The position numbers and the translations under genes are program-made. From contig JODP01000004.1 in the NCBI GenBank assembly GCA_000719025.1, positions 372,001 to 436,000 of the forward strand: 64,000 bases of DNA, written 5' to 3'. Origin of the DNA: Kineosporia aurantiaca JCM 3230. Lineage in GTDB: Bacteria; Actinomycetota; Actinomycetes; Actinomycetales; Kineosporiaceae. The notes beneath the pieces are model-generated. The model made no database searches and was not told where the DNA came from. It saw only the letters and a program-made list of their open reading frames with translations. This document shows, piece after piece, positions 33,538 to 41,157 of the stretch. Positions within the stretch are counted from its first letter, which is position 1. Every line of letters begins with the position of its first letter.

Positions 33538-33560
33538 CTAGCTTTGTAATTCCAATTCAG
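33538..33560. promoter_or_regulatory. HxlR-type operator S5
   Basis: Halves CTAGCTTTG and CCAATTCAG with a 5-nt spacer, 48 bp before the start at 33609. The right half is the exact reverse complement of the S1 left half (27585-27593), linking the two promoter regions. Confidence 0.5.
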
Positions 33561-33608
33561 GGGTTTATCGTCGGAGCCCTCCCGCTGCCGACCCCTCCGG
33601 AGATCGCC

Positions 33609-33959
33609 ATGGTCGCCCCGCCCGACGTCCGTCCCGGTTCTCCCGCCGCCTCCTGCCCGTTCACCCGCGCCGTGGAGCTGGTCCGGGACCCCTGCACGTT
33701 CCTGGTCCTGCAGGAAGCGGTGGTACACAACGCGTCCCGGTTCGAGGAGTTCCTGCTGATCCCGGGGATGGATGCGGGCATCCTCGAATCGCGGCTGGAC
33801 GTCCTGCTGCGCTTCGGGGTTCTGTGCCGCGAGCCTGACGGCAGCCCGGACTACCGGCTCACCCCGGAGGGGATGCGGCTGGTGATCATCCTGCGCGCCC
33901 TCGGCGACTGGGGTGAACGTCTCACCCCTGCCCCGGCCGGCCCGGAGCACCCGATGTAG
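33609..33959 (+). CDS. Short divergent HxlR-like winged-helix protein
   Basis: A 116-residue protein with a shortened, diverged HxlR fold: CPFTRAVELVRDPCTFLVLQ, SRFEEFLLIPGMDAGILESR, LDVLLRFGVLCREP, YRLTPEGMRLVIILRALGDW. The usual GERWT turn is RDPCT, and the C-terminal tail present in the other HxlR copies is absent. It may still bind DNA, or act as a partner of the full-length HxlR encoded 33 bp downstream. S5 lies upstream and S6 in the gap to the next gene. Confidence 0.75.
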   Translation: MVAPPDVRPGSPAASCPFTRAVELVRDPCTFLVLQEAVVHNASRFEEFLLIPGMDAGILESRLDVLLRFGVLCREPDGSPDYRLTPEGMRLVIILRALGDWGERLTPAPAGPEHPM

Positions 33960-33978
33960 CTTTCATACGGCAACCCAG
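33956..33978. promoter_or_regulatory. HxlR-type operator S6
   Basis: Halves GTAGCTTTC and GCAACCCAG with a 5-nt spacer; it starts inside the stop region of the 33609 gene and ends 14 bp before the ATG at 33993. The left half resembles that of S5. Confidence 0.5.
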
Positions 33979-33992
33979 CCTAGGATCGGGCC

Positions 33993-34490
33993 ATGAACCA
34001 GGAGCCACCCGTCACGACCCCGGCCGAGGACGCGTTCTGCTCGATCGAGCGCACTCTGGGCATCGTCGGCGAACGATGGACGTTCCTGATCCTGCGCGAG
34101 TCCCTGACCAACGGCGCGACCCGCTTCGACGAGTTCATCAGCGCCCTCGGGATCGCCCCCAACATCCTGACCGCACGCCTGCGGACGCTGGTGGACTCCG
34201 GGGTGTTCGAGAAGCGCGAGTACCGGGAGAAGGGGTCGCGGCCCCGGATGAGTTACCACCCCACCGAGGCCGGCCGGCAGCTCCTGATCGTGCTGGGCGC
34301 CCTGGCCCAGTGGGGCGACGACTTCATCCCGCCCGCCTGCGGCATCACCCAGACCCGCGAGACGGTACCGGGGCAGGGCGGCAAGCGGGTGAGGGTCGGT
34401 TTCGTCGAGGACGCCTCGCTGCTCAAGGACGTGAGCGAGGTGGAGTTCGTGCGCACCCCGTCGCATCCCCTCTACGACGACGCGGTCTGA
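33993..34490 (+). CDS. HxlR-family regulator
   Basis: A 165-residue HxlR protein: FCSIERTLGIVGERWTFLIL, TRFDEFISALGIAPNILTAR, LRTLVDSGVFEKREY, YHPTEAGRQLLIVLGALAQW, and C-terminal VEFVRTPSHPLYDDAV. The ATG at 33993 is 14 bp after S6, so autoregulation is likely. It follows the short HxlR-like gene in tandem. Its 3' end overlaps the convergent LtrA gene by 19 bp. Confidence 0.9.
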   Translation: MNQEPPVTTPAEDAFCSIERTLGIVGERWTFLILRESLTNGATRFDEFISALGIAPNILTARLRTLVDSGVFEKREYREKGSRPRMSYHPTEAGRQLLIVLGALAQWGDDFIPPACGITQTRETVPGQGGKRVRVGFVEDASLLKDVSEVEFVRTPSHPLYDDAV

Positions 34491-35677
34491 GCCTCCCGGC
34501 GCAGGTACTCGACCTCGTCACCGATCACCACCAGTACGAGCACCGCTGTGCTCAGAAGTGCAGCCTCCAACCGGGTCGGGTTCAGCCCGCCGACGGCGCT
34601 CAGGCCGAAAAGAGCCAGCAGAAGCACCGTTCCCGCCCGATGCCAGGGGATCCAGCCGACCGGTATCCCGATGGACAGCTTGAAGGCCACCAACCCGGCC
34701 AGATAGAGCGCCGGGCCGGCGAACAGCAGGACCTGGGTGACCCCGTCAGTGGGCTCCCCCGGGTGCTCGAGGGCCAGGTCGCTGCCGTGGGTGCCGAGCA
34801 CCAGGCCGATGACCAATACCACGTGCAGGTAAGTGTAGGAGAGCCGGGCGACCGGGCCCGAGGTGTCCTGGCCCGCGATGTACCGGCGCCCACGGTCCTG
34901 GCTGTGGGCGAAGTACAGGAACCACATGGCCACTGCGGCGACGAAGGCGCTCAGAGCGGCGATTGCGACCGACGGGGTGACCGGCTGGACACTCAGACCG
35001 CGCCCGACGACCAGAATGGACTCGCCGAGCACGATGATGATGAACAGGGCGGCGCGCTCGGAGAAGTGGCCGCCGCGGATCCGCCAGGCCGACCAGTCCG
35101 ACCGCCCGAGGCCGGGCAGCCAGAACAGCGCCCAGGGTCCGGCGTACTCGATGACGATCGCGGCGCCCCAGATCGCCAGTCGCAGGCCGGGTCGGTCCGC
35201 AAAGATCCCGGCCAGCCAGAAGATTCCGGCCGCGGTCGACCAGGCCAGGATGCGGACCTGGCCACCGGCAATGGCGGGGGCGGCCCGACGGGTGGCCGCC
35301 GTGACCGCGAGCGTGCGGATGAAGCCGTGGCCCAGGTAGGCGGCGACGAAGACCGCGGCCCGGTTCTCGAAGGCCTGGGGAATGGCCTCACTGAGCACCA
35401 GGCCGATCGCGGCCAGGGCCAGCAGCAGCCAGAGCACCGGCCGCCGCTCGGGGTCGAGCCAGTTCGTCGCCCAGGCCGTGTAGACCCAGACCCACCAGAC
35501 CGCCAGGCAGATCACCACCGCCTCGGAAAGGCTGATCGGCGTAGGGTGCTCGCCGAGAACCCCGGAGATCTGCGTGATCGCGAAGGCGAAGACCAGGTCG
35601 AAGAACAATTCGACGTACGTCACCCGCTCCGCGTCCTGGTCCTCACCGCGCAGGAAGGTGAGCCGGTCGTCCCTCAT
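34472..35677 (-). CDS. LtrA-family (low temperature requirement A) membrane protein
   Basis: A 401-residue polytopic membrane protein of the LtrA family, recognised by the N-terminal block ERVTYVELFFDLVFAFAITQ followed by many hydrophobic segments (LCLAVWWVWVYTAWATNWLDP-like region, LFIIIVLGESILVVGRGL). About 10-12 helices are expected. The molecular function of the family is not established. It overlaps the upstream MFS transporter gene by 4 nt (ATGA), so the two are co-translated from a promoter carrying S7. It converges on an HxlR gene. Confidence 0.9.
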   Translation of the reverse strand: MRDDRLTFLRGEDQDAERVTYVELFFDLVFAFAITQISGVLGEHPTPISLSEAVVICLAVWWVWVYTAWATNWLDPERRPVLWLLLALAAIGLVLSEAIPQAFENRAAVFVAAYLGHGFIRTLAVTAATRRAAPAIAGGQVRILAWSTAAGIFWLAGIFADRPGLRLAIWGAAIVIEYAGPWALFWLPGLGRSDWSAWRIRGGHFSERAALFIIIVLGESILVVGRGLSVQPVTPSVAIAALSAFVAAVAMWFLYFAHSQDRGRRYIAGQDTSGPVARLSYTYLHVVLVIGLVLGTHGSDLALEHPGEPTDGVTQVLLFAGPALYLAGLVAFKLSIGIPVGWIPWHRAGTVLLLALFGLSAVGGLNPTRLEAALLSTAVLVLVVIGDEVEYLRREAQTASS

Positions 35678-36909
35678 CGGGATCCGCCCTCCGGTACCGC
35701 GGTATGGCGGTTGATCACGAGGAATCCGATCAGGGACGCGGTGATGGTCAGGCCGCAGAAACCGATGGCCACCGCGGTGGTCCCGAGGGCGGAGAGCACG
35801 AGACCGGCAATGATGACGGGGATCCCGAAGGTCAGGTAGCTCACCACGTACATGGCCGCGTACACCCCGGCCCGGTCCTCAGGCTCGACGTGGCTGATCA
35901 CCAGGCGGATGTACCCGGAAAAGCCGACGCCCGTGCCGATGCCCGCCACGGCCGCGCCGGCGGCGAACACCCACACGTCCGCGGCGACCACGGCGACGGC
36001 CTCCAGTCCGGCCCCGGTGACCAGGGCCAGGGCGGCGATCAGGGCGCTGCGGCGAGCGGAGAACGAGCGGCCCAGCACCACGGAGACGGCGCCCACGCCG
36101 GTCAGCAGGGCGATGATGCCACCGTTGGCGATCCCGCTGTGGATCGCGAACACGTCGCGGTCGATCTGGGGCAGCAGACCGAGCACCAGCGACGTGGTCA
36201 GCCAGACGCCGATGTTCAGGAACGAACTGACCAGGAACGCCGATCGCGACCCGACCGGGACGTGAAGCCGGGGCACCAGGGAGGACCGCACGCGCCGGGA
36301 ACCATGGCTCGTCGGCTCGATGGTCTCGGGGGCCAGGACGACCAGGACGAGCCCGACCAGCAGGATGACGATCAGGGCCGTGAAGATGACCGGGATCGGC
36401 TGCGCCAGGGCCTGAATGATCAGCCCGGCGGTCAGTGATCCGGCGGCCAGGCCGGCCAGCGGGGTGATGCTGGCGACGGTGGCCCCGAGTTGCCGGTTGC
36501 CGATCGGTGAGAGGTCGGCCAGAGCGGCCGAGACGGTCGATGTGGCCGCTCCGGTCGCGAAACCCTGTACCGCCCGGGCAATCAGGACGTGGGTCAGGTT
36601 GGAGGCGAACAGCAGCAGCGCCATCGCCGCGATCTCGGTGCCGAGGGCGGCGATCAGCACCGGCCGCCGGCCGACCTGGTCGGAGATCGATCCCACGCTG
36701 AGCAGGGCGGCCAGCAGGGTGAAGGCGTAGATCGAGAAGGCCAGGCTGAGCAGCCACGAGTCGAAGTGCCACGAGGCCTGGAACAGCACGTAGACCGGCG
36801 AGGGAGCGGCGGATGCGGCGATGAAGGCGACCGACACCCAGGCCATGCCGAAGAACGCCGCCCGACGGTGGCCCTCGGTGATCGGCGGGTGCGCGGCGGT
36901 GAGGGTCAT
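35674..36909 (-). CDS. MFS transporter (efflux-type)
   Basis: A 411-residue major facilitator with 12 predicted helices. Motif A-like text LLSVGSISDQVGRRPVLIA lies in the loop after helix 2, and PIGNRQLGATVASITPLAGL lies near helix 5. The family pattern is that of drug or metabolite exporters. It is the first gene of the MFS/LtrA operon. Upstream are an inverted repeat GACTAT...ATAGTC and the overlapping S7 element. It is divergent from an FAD monooxygenase gene, suggesting a modify-and-export unit (inference). Confidence 0.9.
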   Translation of the reverse strand: MTLTAAHPPITEGHRRAAFFGMAWVSVAFIAASAAPSPVYVLFQASWHFDSWLLSLAFSIYAFTLLAALLSVGSISDQVGRRPVLIAALGTEIAAMALLLFASNLTHVLIARAVQGFATGAATSTVSAALADLSPIGNRQLGATVASITPLAGLAAGSLTAGLIIQALAQPIPVIFTALIVILLVGLVLVVLAPETIEPTSHGSRRVRSSLVPRLHVPVGSRSAFLVSSFLNIGVWLTTSLVLGLLPQIDRDVFAIHSGIANGGIIALLTGVGAVSVVLGRSFSARRSALIAALALVTGAGLEAVAVVAADVWVFAAGAAVAGIGTGVGFSGYIRLVISHVEPEDRAGVYAAMYVVSYLTFGIPVIIAGLVLSALGTTAVAIGFCGLTITASLIGFLVINRHTAVPEGGSR

Positions 36910-36926
36910 GGCGTGAGGGTAGAATT

Positions 36927-36955
36927 CTGACTATAGTTCTGCAAGTCAGATAGTC
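36927..36955. promoter_or_regulatory. Operator region S7 of MFS/LtrA operon
   Basis: A 9-5-9 element (36927-36949) with halves CTGACTATA and GCAAGTCAG, whose outer six bases CTGACT/AGTCAG pair perfectly. It overlaps a second inverted repeat, GACTAT (36929-36934) and ATAGTC (36950-36955). It starts 18 bp upstream of the MFS start. Confidence 0.6.
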
Positions 36956-36980
36956 GTTCCGGCCCTGAAGGATCATTCCC

Positions 36981-37040
36981 ATGACCGCAACCGCAAGCGC
37001 CGGAACGGGAACCACCACCGGCACTCCGATCCAGGGCTGA
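36981..37040 (+). CDS. Possible 19-residue leader peptide upstream of FAD monooxygenase
   Basis: A short frame MTATASAGTGTTTGTPIQG with an AAGGAT sequence 6-11 nt before its ATG. It ends with TGA 7 nt before the GTG of the monooxygenase. It is rich in Thr and Gly and has no hydrophobic part. It could be a translated leader that couples ribosomes to the next gene, or a chance frame. Confidence 0.3.
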   Translation: MTATASAGTGTTTGTPIQG

Positions 37041-37047
37041 GCGCGCC

Positions 37048-38355
37048 GTGGACATCGTCATCGTCGGCGCCGGCCCGACCGGATGCTTCCTCGGGATCGC
37101 CTGGTCCCGGCGCGGTCACAGGGTCGTGGTCGTCGACCGCGCCGAGCCGCCGGCCACGGACGACTCCTGGCCCGGGCGAGGCGTCGGGCAATTTCACCAA
37201 CCGCACTTCTTCCGCCCTCAGGTGACCGATGCCCTGAACGCCGAGATGCCTGACGTGGTAGCGGCACTGGAAACCGCCGGGGCCGAGCTGAGAACCGGCA
37301 CTTATGTACGGACGGGGGAAGCGAACCGGACGATCATGCTGCGCCGCGAGAAGCTGGATCCGGTTCTCTGGCGCTCCCTGGCAGCCGAGCCGAACGTCAC
37401 CTGGGTTCGGGCTACGGCCCGCGGGGTGGCGTCGGCGCCCGGCGGACGGATCCGAGTCCAAACGACGGCCGGACCGCTCGAGGGCGACCTGGTGGTCAAT
37501 ACGTCCGGAAAAGTCAGGGGTTTCGCCGACGATCTGCGAGCGCCGGCTGAGAGCGTCGACGGCCGGGTCTCCTACATCTCCCGGCAGTATCAGCTGAGCC
37601 CAGATGGCCGGGAACATCTTCCGGAACAGCTCAGCGGCCAATGGCTTTTCGAGGGTTACGACGCGATCGTGTTCGAACACGAGCCGGGCGTGATCTCCGT
37701 TCTCTTCGAGCGCCTCAGCGACGATCGCGGACTCGCCGGGCTCCGCGACAGCGCCGCCTTCGACCGCGCGGTCGCGGCCATCGAGCCTCTTGCTCTGCGG
37801 GTCAATCCTCAATACGTACGCCCGCTCGGAGTGGTGCGACCCGGGGGCCGGCTCATAAGCCAGTACCGCGGCCAGCTCCTGCCGTCGGGCGAGGTCGCCC
37901 TTCCGGGCCTGCTTCACGCCGGTGAGGCCGCGTGTTCGCCCAGCCCCAGTCGCGGCCGAGGAACGGCCACTTCGCTGATGCAGGCCCGGAAACTCCTCGA
38001 GCTGGTGGACAGCGATCTCCCCCGGGACGAGATGACCGTCGCCTTCCACCAGTGGAGCCATGAGCACCTGCGGCCCTGGTACGTCGATCAGGCCCGGGAC
38101 GACCTGGTGTCTCTGCATCTCTGGCGGGACGGCGACCTCGATCCGGACGTGGCTCCGGCGTCCCGGTTGATTCTGGAGGCCAACGCCGACGACGAATCCC
38201 TCCATGACCAGTTGGCGGCCTACGTCCAGATGCAGGCCCTGCCCGCAACCCTGGAGTCGCTGATCCCACGGACCCAGCAGGCCCTGCTACGGGGGTGGCG
38301 GCCCGCGCTGACCCCGGGTCCGGATGCCGGGGAGCTCGCAAAGATCATTTCCTGA
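37048..38355 (+). CDS. FAD-dependent monooxygenase-like oxidoreductase
   Basis: A 435-residue flavoprotein. FAD dinucleotide motif MDIVIVGAGPTGCFLGIAW is at the N-terminus, followed by VVVDRAEPP (ribose-binding acidic end), VNTSGKVRGF in the place of the usual second motif, and LLHAGEAACSPSPSRGRGTA in the place of the GD motif (Asp replaced by Glu). The group is that of geranylgeranyl-reductase/hydroxylase-like FAD proteins. It starts with GTG. It is divergent from the MFS/LtrA operon; the S7 region lies between. The substrate is unknown. Confidence 0.82.
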   Translation: MDIVIVGAGPTGCFLGIAWSRRGHRVVVVDRAEPPATDDSWPGRGVGQFHQPHFFRPQVTDALNAEMPDVVAALETAGAELRTGTYVRTGEANRTIMLRREKLDPVLWRSLAAEPNVTWVRATARGVASAPGGRIRVQTTAGPLEGDLVVNTSGKVRGFADDLRAPAESVDGRVSYISRQYQLSPDGREHLPEQLSGQWLFEGYDAIVFEHEPGVISVLFERLSDDRGLAGLRDSAAFDRAVAAIEPLALRVNPQYVRPLGVVRPGGRLISQYRGQLLPSGEVALPGLLHAGEAACSPSPSRGRGTATSLMQARKLLELVDSDLPRDEMTVAFHQWSHEHLRPWYVDQARDDLVSLHLWRDGDLDPDVAPASRLILEANADDESLHDQLAAYVQMQALPATLESLIPRTQQALLRGWRPALTPGPDAGELAKIIS

Positions 38356-38460
38356 AGGGCCGGACGAGATGTGTGACTTGAACCCTTTGCGGTAGACGGT
38401 GCGGCGCGCGCAGGCAAGACTCGCCCTCGCACCTCCTCGACGAACGCAAGGACGCCACCC

Positions 38461-39297
38461 ATGAGCAGCACCTGGACCCCGGTCAGCCGCGAGCCGCACG
38501 AACTCGGGGAAGGGCTCCGGCTCGTGGACGGCGTGGTGCGCTGGGTGGATCTGCTGCAGGGCCATGGATACGTCTGGGATCTGCGGGCCGGTTCCGCGCC
38601 GGACCTGGTGGTCCGGGCCGGGCGCCCCCTGGGCGTCGTCGAGCGCGGGCCGGACGGGCAGCTGACCGCGCTCTGCGGCACCGGCCTGTCCCGGCTCGAC
38701 TCCCGGCTCGACGGTGAGGGTCTGACCCCGCTCGCGGACACCGGGCTGGACCCGGTCCGCAACCGGATCAACGACGGCACCTTCGCCCCCGACGGCTCGT
38801 TCTGGTTCGGCACGATGGTGTGGGACGGCAGCGAGCCGGAAGGGACGCTGTGGCGCTGGGAACCCGGCACCACCAGCCCGGTTCCGATCCTGAACGGGAT
38901 CGACATCCCGAACGGGCCGATCTTCCTGCCCGACCGGGTGACCGCGCTGGTGGCCGACACCACCGCCGGGCGGATCCTGCGCACCAGCGTCCGTTCGCCC
39001 CATCACTTCGAGATTTTCGCCGAGGTCGAGGGCGGGTCCCCGGACGGGCTGCACCTCGACCGCGAGGGCCGGGTGTGGAGTGCCGTGCACGGTGGTTCCC
39101 GCCTGGACGTCTACCGCCAGGACGGCAGCCGGATCACCGCCGTCCCGTTGCCGGTGACCCAGCCGACCAGCGTCCTCACGGTGCCCGGAGCGTCCCGCCG
39201 GCTCATCGTGACCAGCGCGGCCCAGGGGCTGAAAGCCCCCAAACCCCTCGATGGGCACACCATCACGACCGGCCTGAGCGAGATCATCACGCCCTGA
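38461..39297 (+). CDS. SMP-30/gluconolactonase-family protein
   Basis: A 278-residue six-bladed beta-propeller. Metal ligands of the SMP-30 family are visible: Glu in HELGEGLR, Asn in RINDGTFAPDG, Asn in DIPNGPIFLPD and Asp in GSPDGLHLD. The protein probably hydrolyses a sugar lactone with a divalent metal in the cytosol. It starts at ATG 38461. It is a stand-alone gene between the monooxygenase and an MDR gene; lactone hydrolysis would fit the KDG/KDPG branch further right, but no link is seen. Confidence 0.88.
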   Translation: MSSTWTPVSREPHELGEGLRLVDGVVRWVDLLQGHGYVWDLRAGSAPDLVVRAGRPLGVVERGPDGQLTALCGTGLSRLDSRLDGEGLTPLADTGLDPVRNRINDGTFAPDGSFWFGTMVWDGSEPEGTLWRWEPGTTSPVPILNGIDIPNGPIFLPDRVTALVADTTAGRILRTSVRSPHHFEIFAEVEGGSPDGLHLDREGRVWSAVHGGSRLDVYRQDGSRITAVPLPVTQPTSVLTVPGASRRLIVTSAAQGLKAPKPLDGHTITTGLSEIITP

Positions 39298-39389
39298 TCC
39301 CATCTCGACTGAGCCGCAGCAGGCATCGGGCGTAGGTTCGGACCAGGCCGGTCCGGCCCTGGACCGGCCGTCGAAGAGGACGGATCACC

Positions 39390-40313
39390 ATGCCGAAGGT
39401 CTACGGCTTCACCGAGTACGGCCACGCCGACCAGCAGGACTTCTGGGACCAGCCGATCCCCGAGCCGGGCGCCTCCGAGCTCCTGATCTCCGTCCAGGCC
39501 GCCGCGGTCAACCCGGTCGACTGGAAGATCCGCGAGGGCCGGATGAAGGACTTCACTCCCCTGGACCTGCCCGCCGTCCTGGGTCAGGAGGCCGCCGGGG
39601 TGGTCGAGGCGGTCGGGCAGGACGTCGAGGGCTTCGCCGTGGGCGATCATGTCTTCGGCGCCGTGGCCCCGAATTCCGGCGGCTACGCCGAATACACGTT
39701 GCTCACCGCCGAGCTCTCGGCGAAAAAGCCTCCTCAGGTGTCGTTCACGGATGCCGCGACGCTGACCGTGGCCGGCGCGACCGCCTACGACGCGGTGCGT
39801 CAGCTGAACCTGAAGGAAGGCCAGGTGCTGCTGATCGTCGGGGTCGCCGGTGGGGTCGGCGTGGCCGCCGCCCAGCTGGCCCGGGACGCCGGGATCACCG
39901 TGCTGGGCACCGGGAGCGAGGGTAAGCGCAGCCTGGCCGAGTCCCTCGACGTGATCTTCGTGGATTACCACCAGGACGTCGTCCAGCAGGTCCGCAATGT
40001 GATGCCGGACGGCGTCGACGCGATTCTCGACACCGTCGGCGGGGACGCCCTGAAACTGGCCGCCCAGGTGCTGAAGAAGGGTGGCCCGCTGGTCACTACG
40101 GCCGACCCGGCCGCCGTCGAACTGGGCGGCAGCATGGTCGAACGCGACCGTAGCGGCAAGAACCTGGCCGAAGTGGTCGCCCTGGTCGCCGAGGGCAAGC
40201 TGGATCCGCACGCGGTCGACATCCTGCCCTTCGATCAGGCCGCCGAGGCGCTCAGCGGCGTGGAGACCGGTCACTCGCGGGGCAAGGTCGTGCTCGAAAT
40301 GAGCCAGCAGTAG
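39390..40313 (+). CDS. NADP-dependent quinone-oxidoreductase-like MDR protein
   Basis: A 307-residue MDR without zinc ligands: AAVNPVDWKIREGRMKDF in the GroES-like domain, VLLIVGVAGGVGVAAAQLARD as the NADP-binding motif, and C-terminal SRGKVVLEM. It belongs to the quinone oxidoreductase/alkenal reductase group. Start ATG 39390 follows GAGGACGG. It is a single gene; its stop is 36 bp from the convergent DeoR regulator stop. Confidence 0.9.
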   Translation: MPKVYGFTEYGHADQQDFWDQPIPEPGASELLISVQAAAVNPVDWKIREGRMKDFTPLDLPAVLGQEAAGVVEAVGQDVEGFAVGDHVFGAVAPNSGGYAEYTLLTAELSAKKPPQVSFTDAATLTVAGATAYDAVRQLNLKEGQVLLIVGVAGGVGVAAAQLARDAGITVLGTGSEGKRSLAESLDVIFVDYHQDVVQQVRNVMPDGVDAILDTVGGDALKLAAQVLKKGGPLVTTADPAAVELGGSMVERDRSGKNLAEVVALVAEGKLDPHAVDILPFDQAAEALSGVETGHSRGKVVLEMSQQ

Positions 40314-40348
40314 GCCTTGTTGCTGATCTGGACGGGTCGCGGTGAGGG

Positions 40349-41107
40349 TCAGACCGTGACGACGCGGACACCGGCCTCGCCCAGGCGGTCCAGGGCTTCG
40401 GCGGGGGCGGAGTCGTCGGTGACCAGGACGTCGACTTCGTCCAGCGCACAAACCACGGCCAGGGCGCTGCGGGTGAACTTCGCGCCCTCGGCGATCAGGA
40501 TGGTGCGCTCGGCGGAGGTGTGCAGGGCTCGTTTGACCGCAGCATCGTCCAGGTCGTAAGCGGTGACACCGACGCCAGGGGCCGCCGCGCAGCAGGTCAG
40601 GATCGCGGTGTCGAAGCGCAGGCCGGTGAGGGTCTGCAGGGCGAGTGGGCCGACGATCGTGCCCTCGGGCTGGCGCACCGATCCCCCGGGCAGCAGCAGG
40701 GTGACCGTGGATCCGGCGGCCAGGGCAGCGATGCCCTGCACGGAGAAGGGCATAGCGGTGACGCGGCGACCGGCGAGGACGGCGGCGGCCGCGGCCCCCG
40801 TGGTGCCGCTGTCGACCGCCACTGCCTCACCGTCGGCGATGAGATCGACTGCGGCCTGCGCCAATCGCGCCTTCAGCGCGGAGTCGTCCACCGCCCGCAC
40901 CTCGAACGGGAGCCCTTCGCCGCGCAGCACGGTGGTCACCGCCCCGCCCCGCACCCGCCGCAGCGCCCCCGCCTCGGCCAGGTGGTCCAGATCCCGTCGG
41001 ATCGTGATCACCGAGATGTCGAGCTGCTCGGCCAGGGCGAGCACCTCGACCCGGCCCTCTCGGTGCAACACCTCGAGGATCTCCTTCTGCCTCAGCTGGC
41101 TTCCCAC
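40349..41107 (-). CDS. DeoR/GlpR-family transcriptional regulator
   Basis: A 252-residue regulator. The DeoR helix-turn-helix is QKEILEVLHREGRVEVLALA then LDISVITIRRDLDHLAEAG; the C-terminal half is the sugar-phosphate-sensing DeoRC domain (VAVDSGTTGAAAAAVLAG, VLVTDDSAPAEALDRLGEAG). GTG 41107 follows GGAGGGG; the frame is open further to 41158 without a good site. It is divergent from an MFS gene across 22 bp, and an inverted repeat TGATTG...CAATCA spans the MFS start. It probably represses that transporter and itself. Confidence 0.88.
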   Translation of the reverse strand: MGSQLRQKEILEVLHREGRVEVLALAEQLDISVITIRRDLDHLAEAGALRRVRGGAVTTVLRGEGLPFEVRAVDDSALKARLAQAAVDLIADGEAVAVDSGTTGAAAAAVLAGRRVTAMPFSVQGIAALAAGSTVTLLLPGGSVRQPEGTIVGPLALQTLTGLRFDTAILTCCAAAPGVGVTAYDLDDAAVKRALHTSAERTILIAEGAKFTRSALAVVCALDEVDVLVTDDSAPAEALDRLGEAGVRVVTV

Positions 41108-41122
41108 GTCCCCTCCGTTCTC

Positions 41123-41157
41123 TGATTGAATGATCGGCGTGGATGACCGAACAATCA
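41123..41157. promoter_or_regulatory. Probable DeoR operator overlapping the MFS start
   Basis: Inverted arms TGATTG (41123-41128) and CAATCA (41152-41157) with 23 nt between, straddling the MFS ATG at 41130. The position implies direct blockage of a leaderless or short-leader transcript. Confidence 0.5.
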
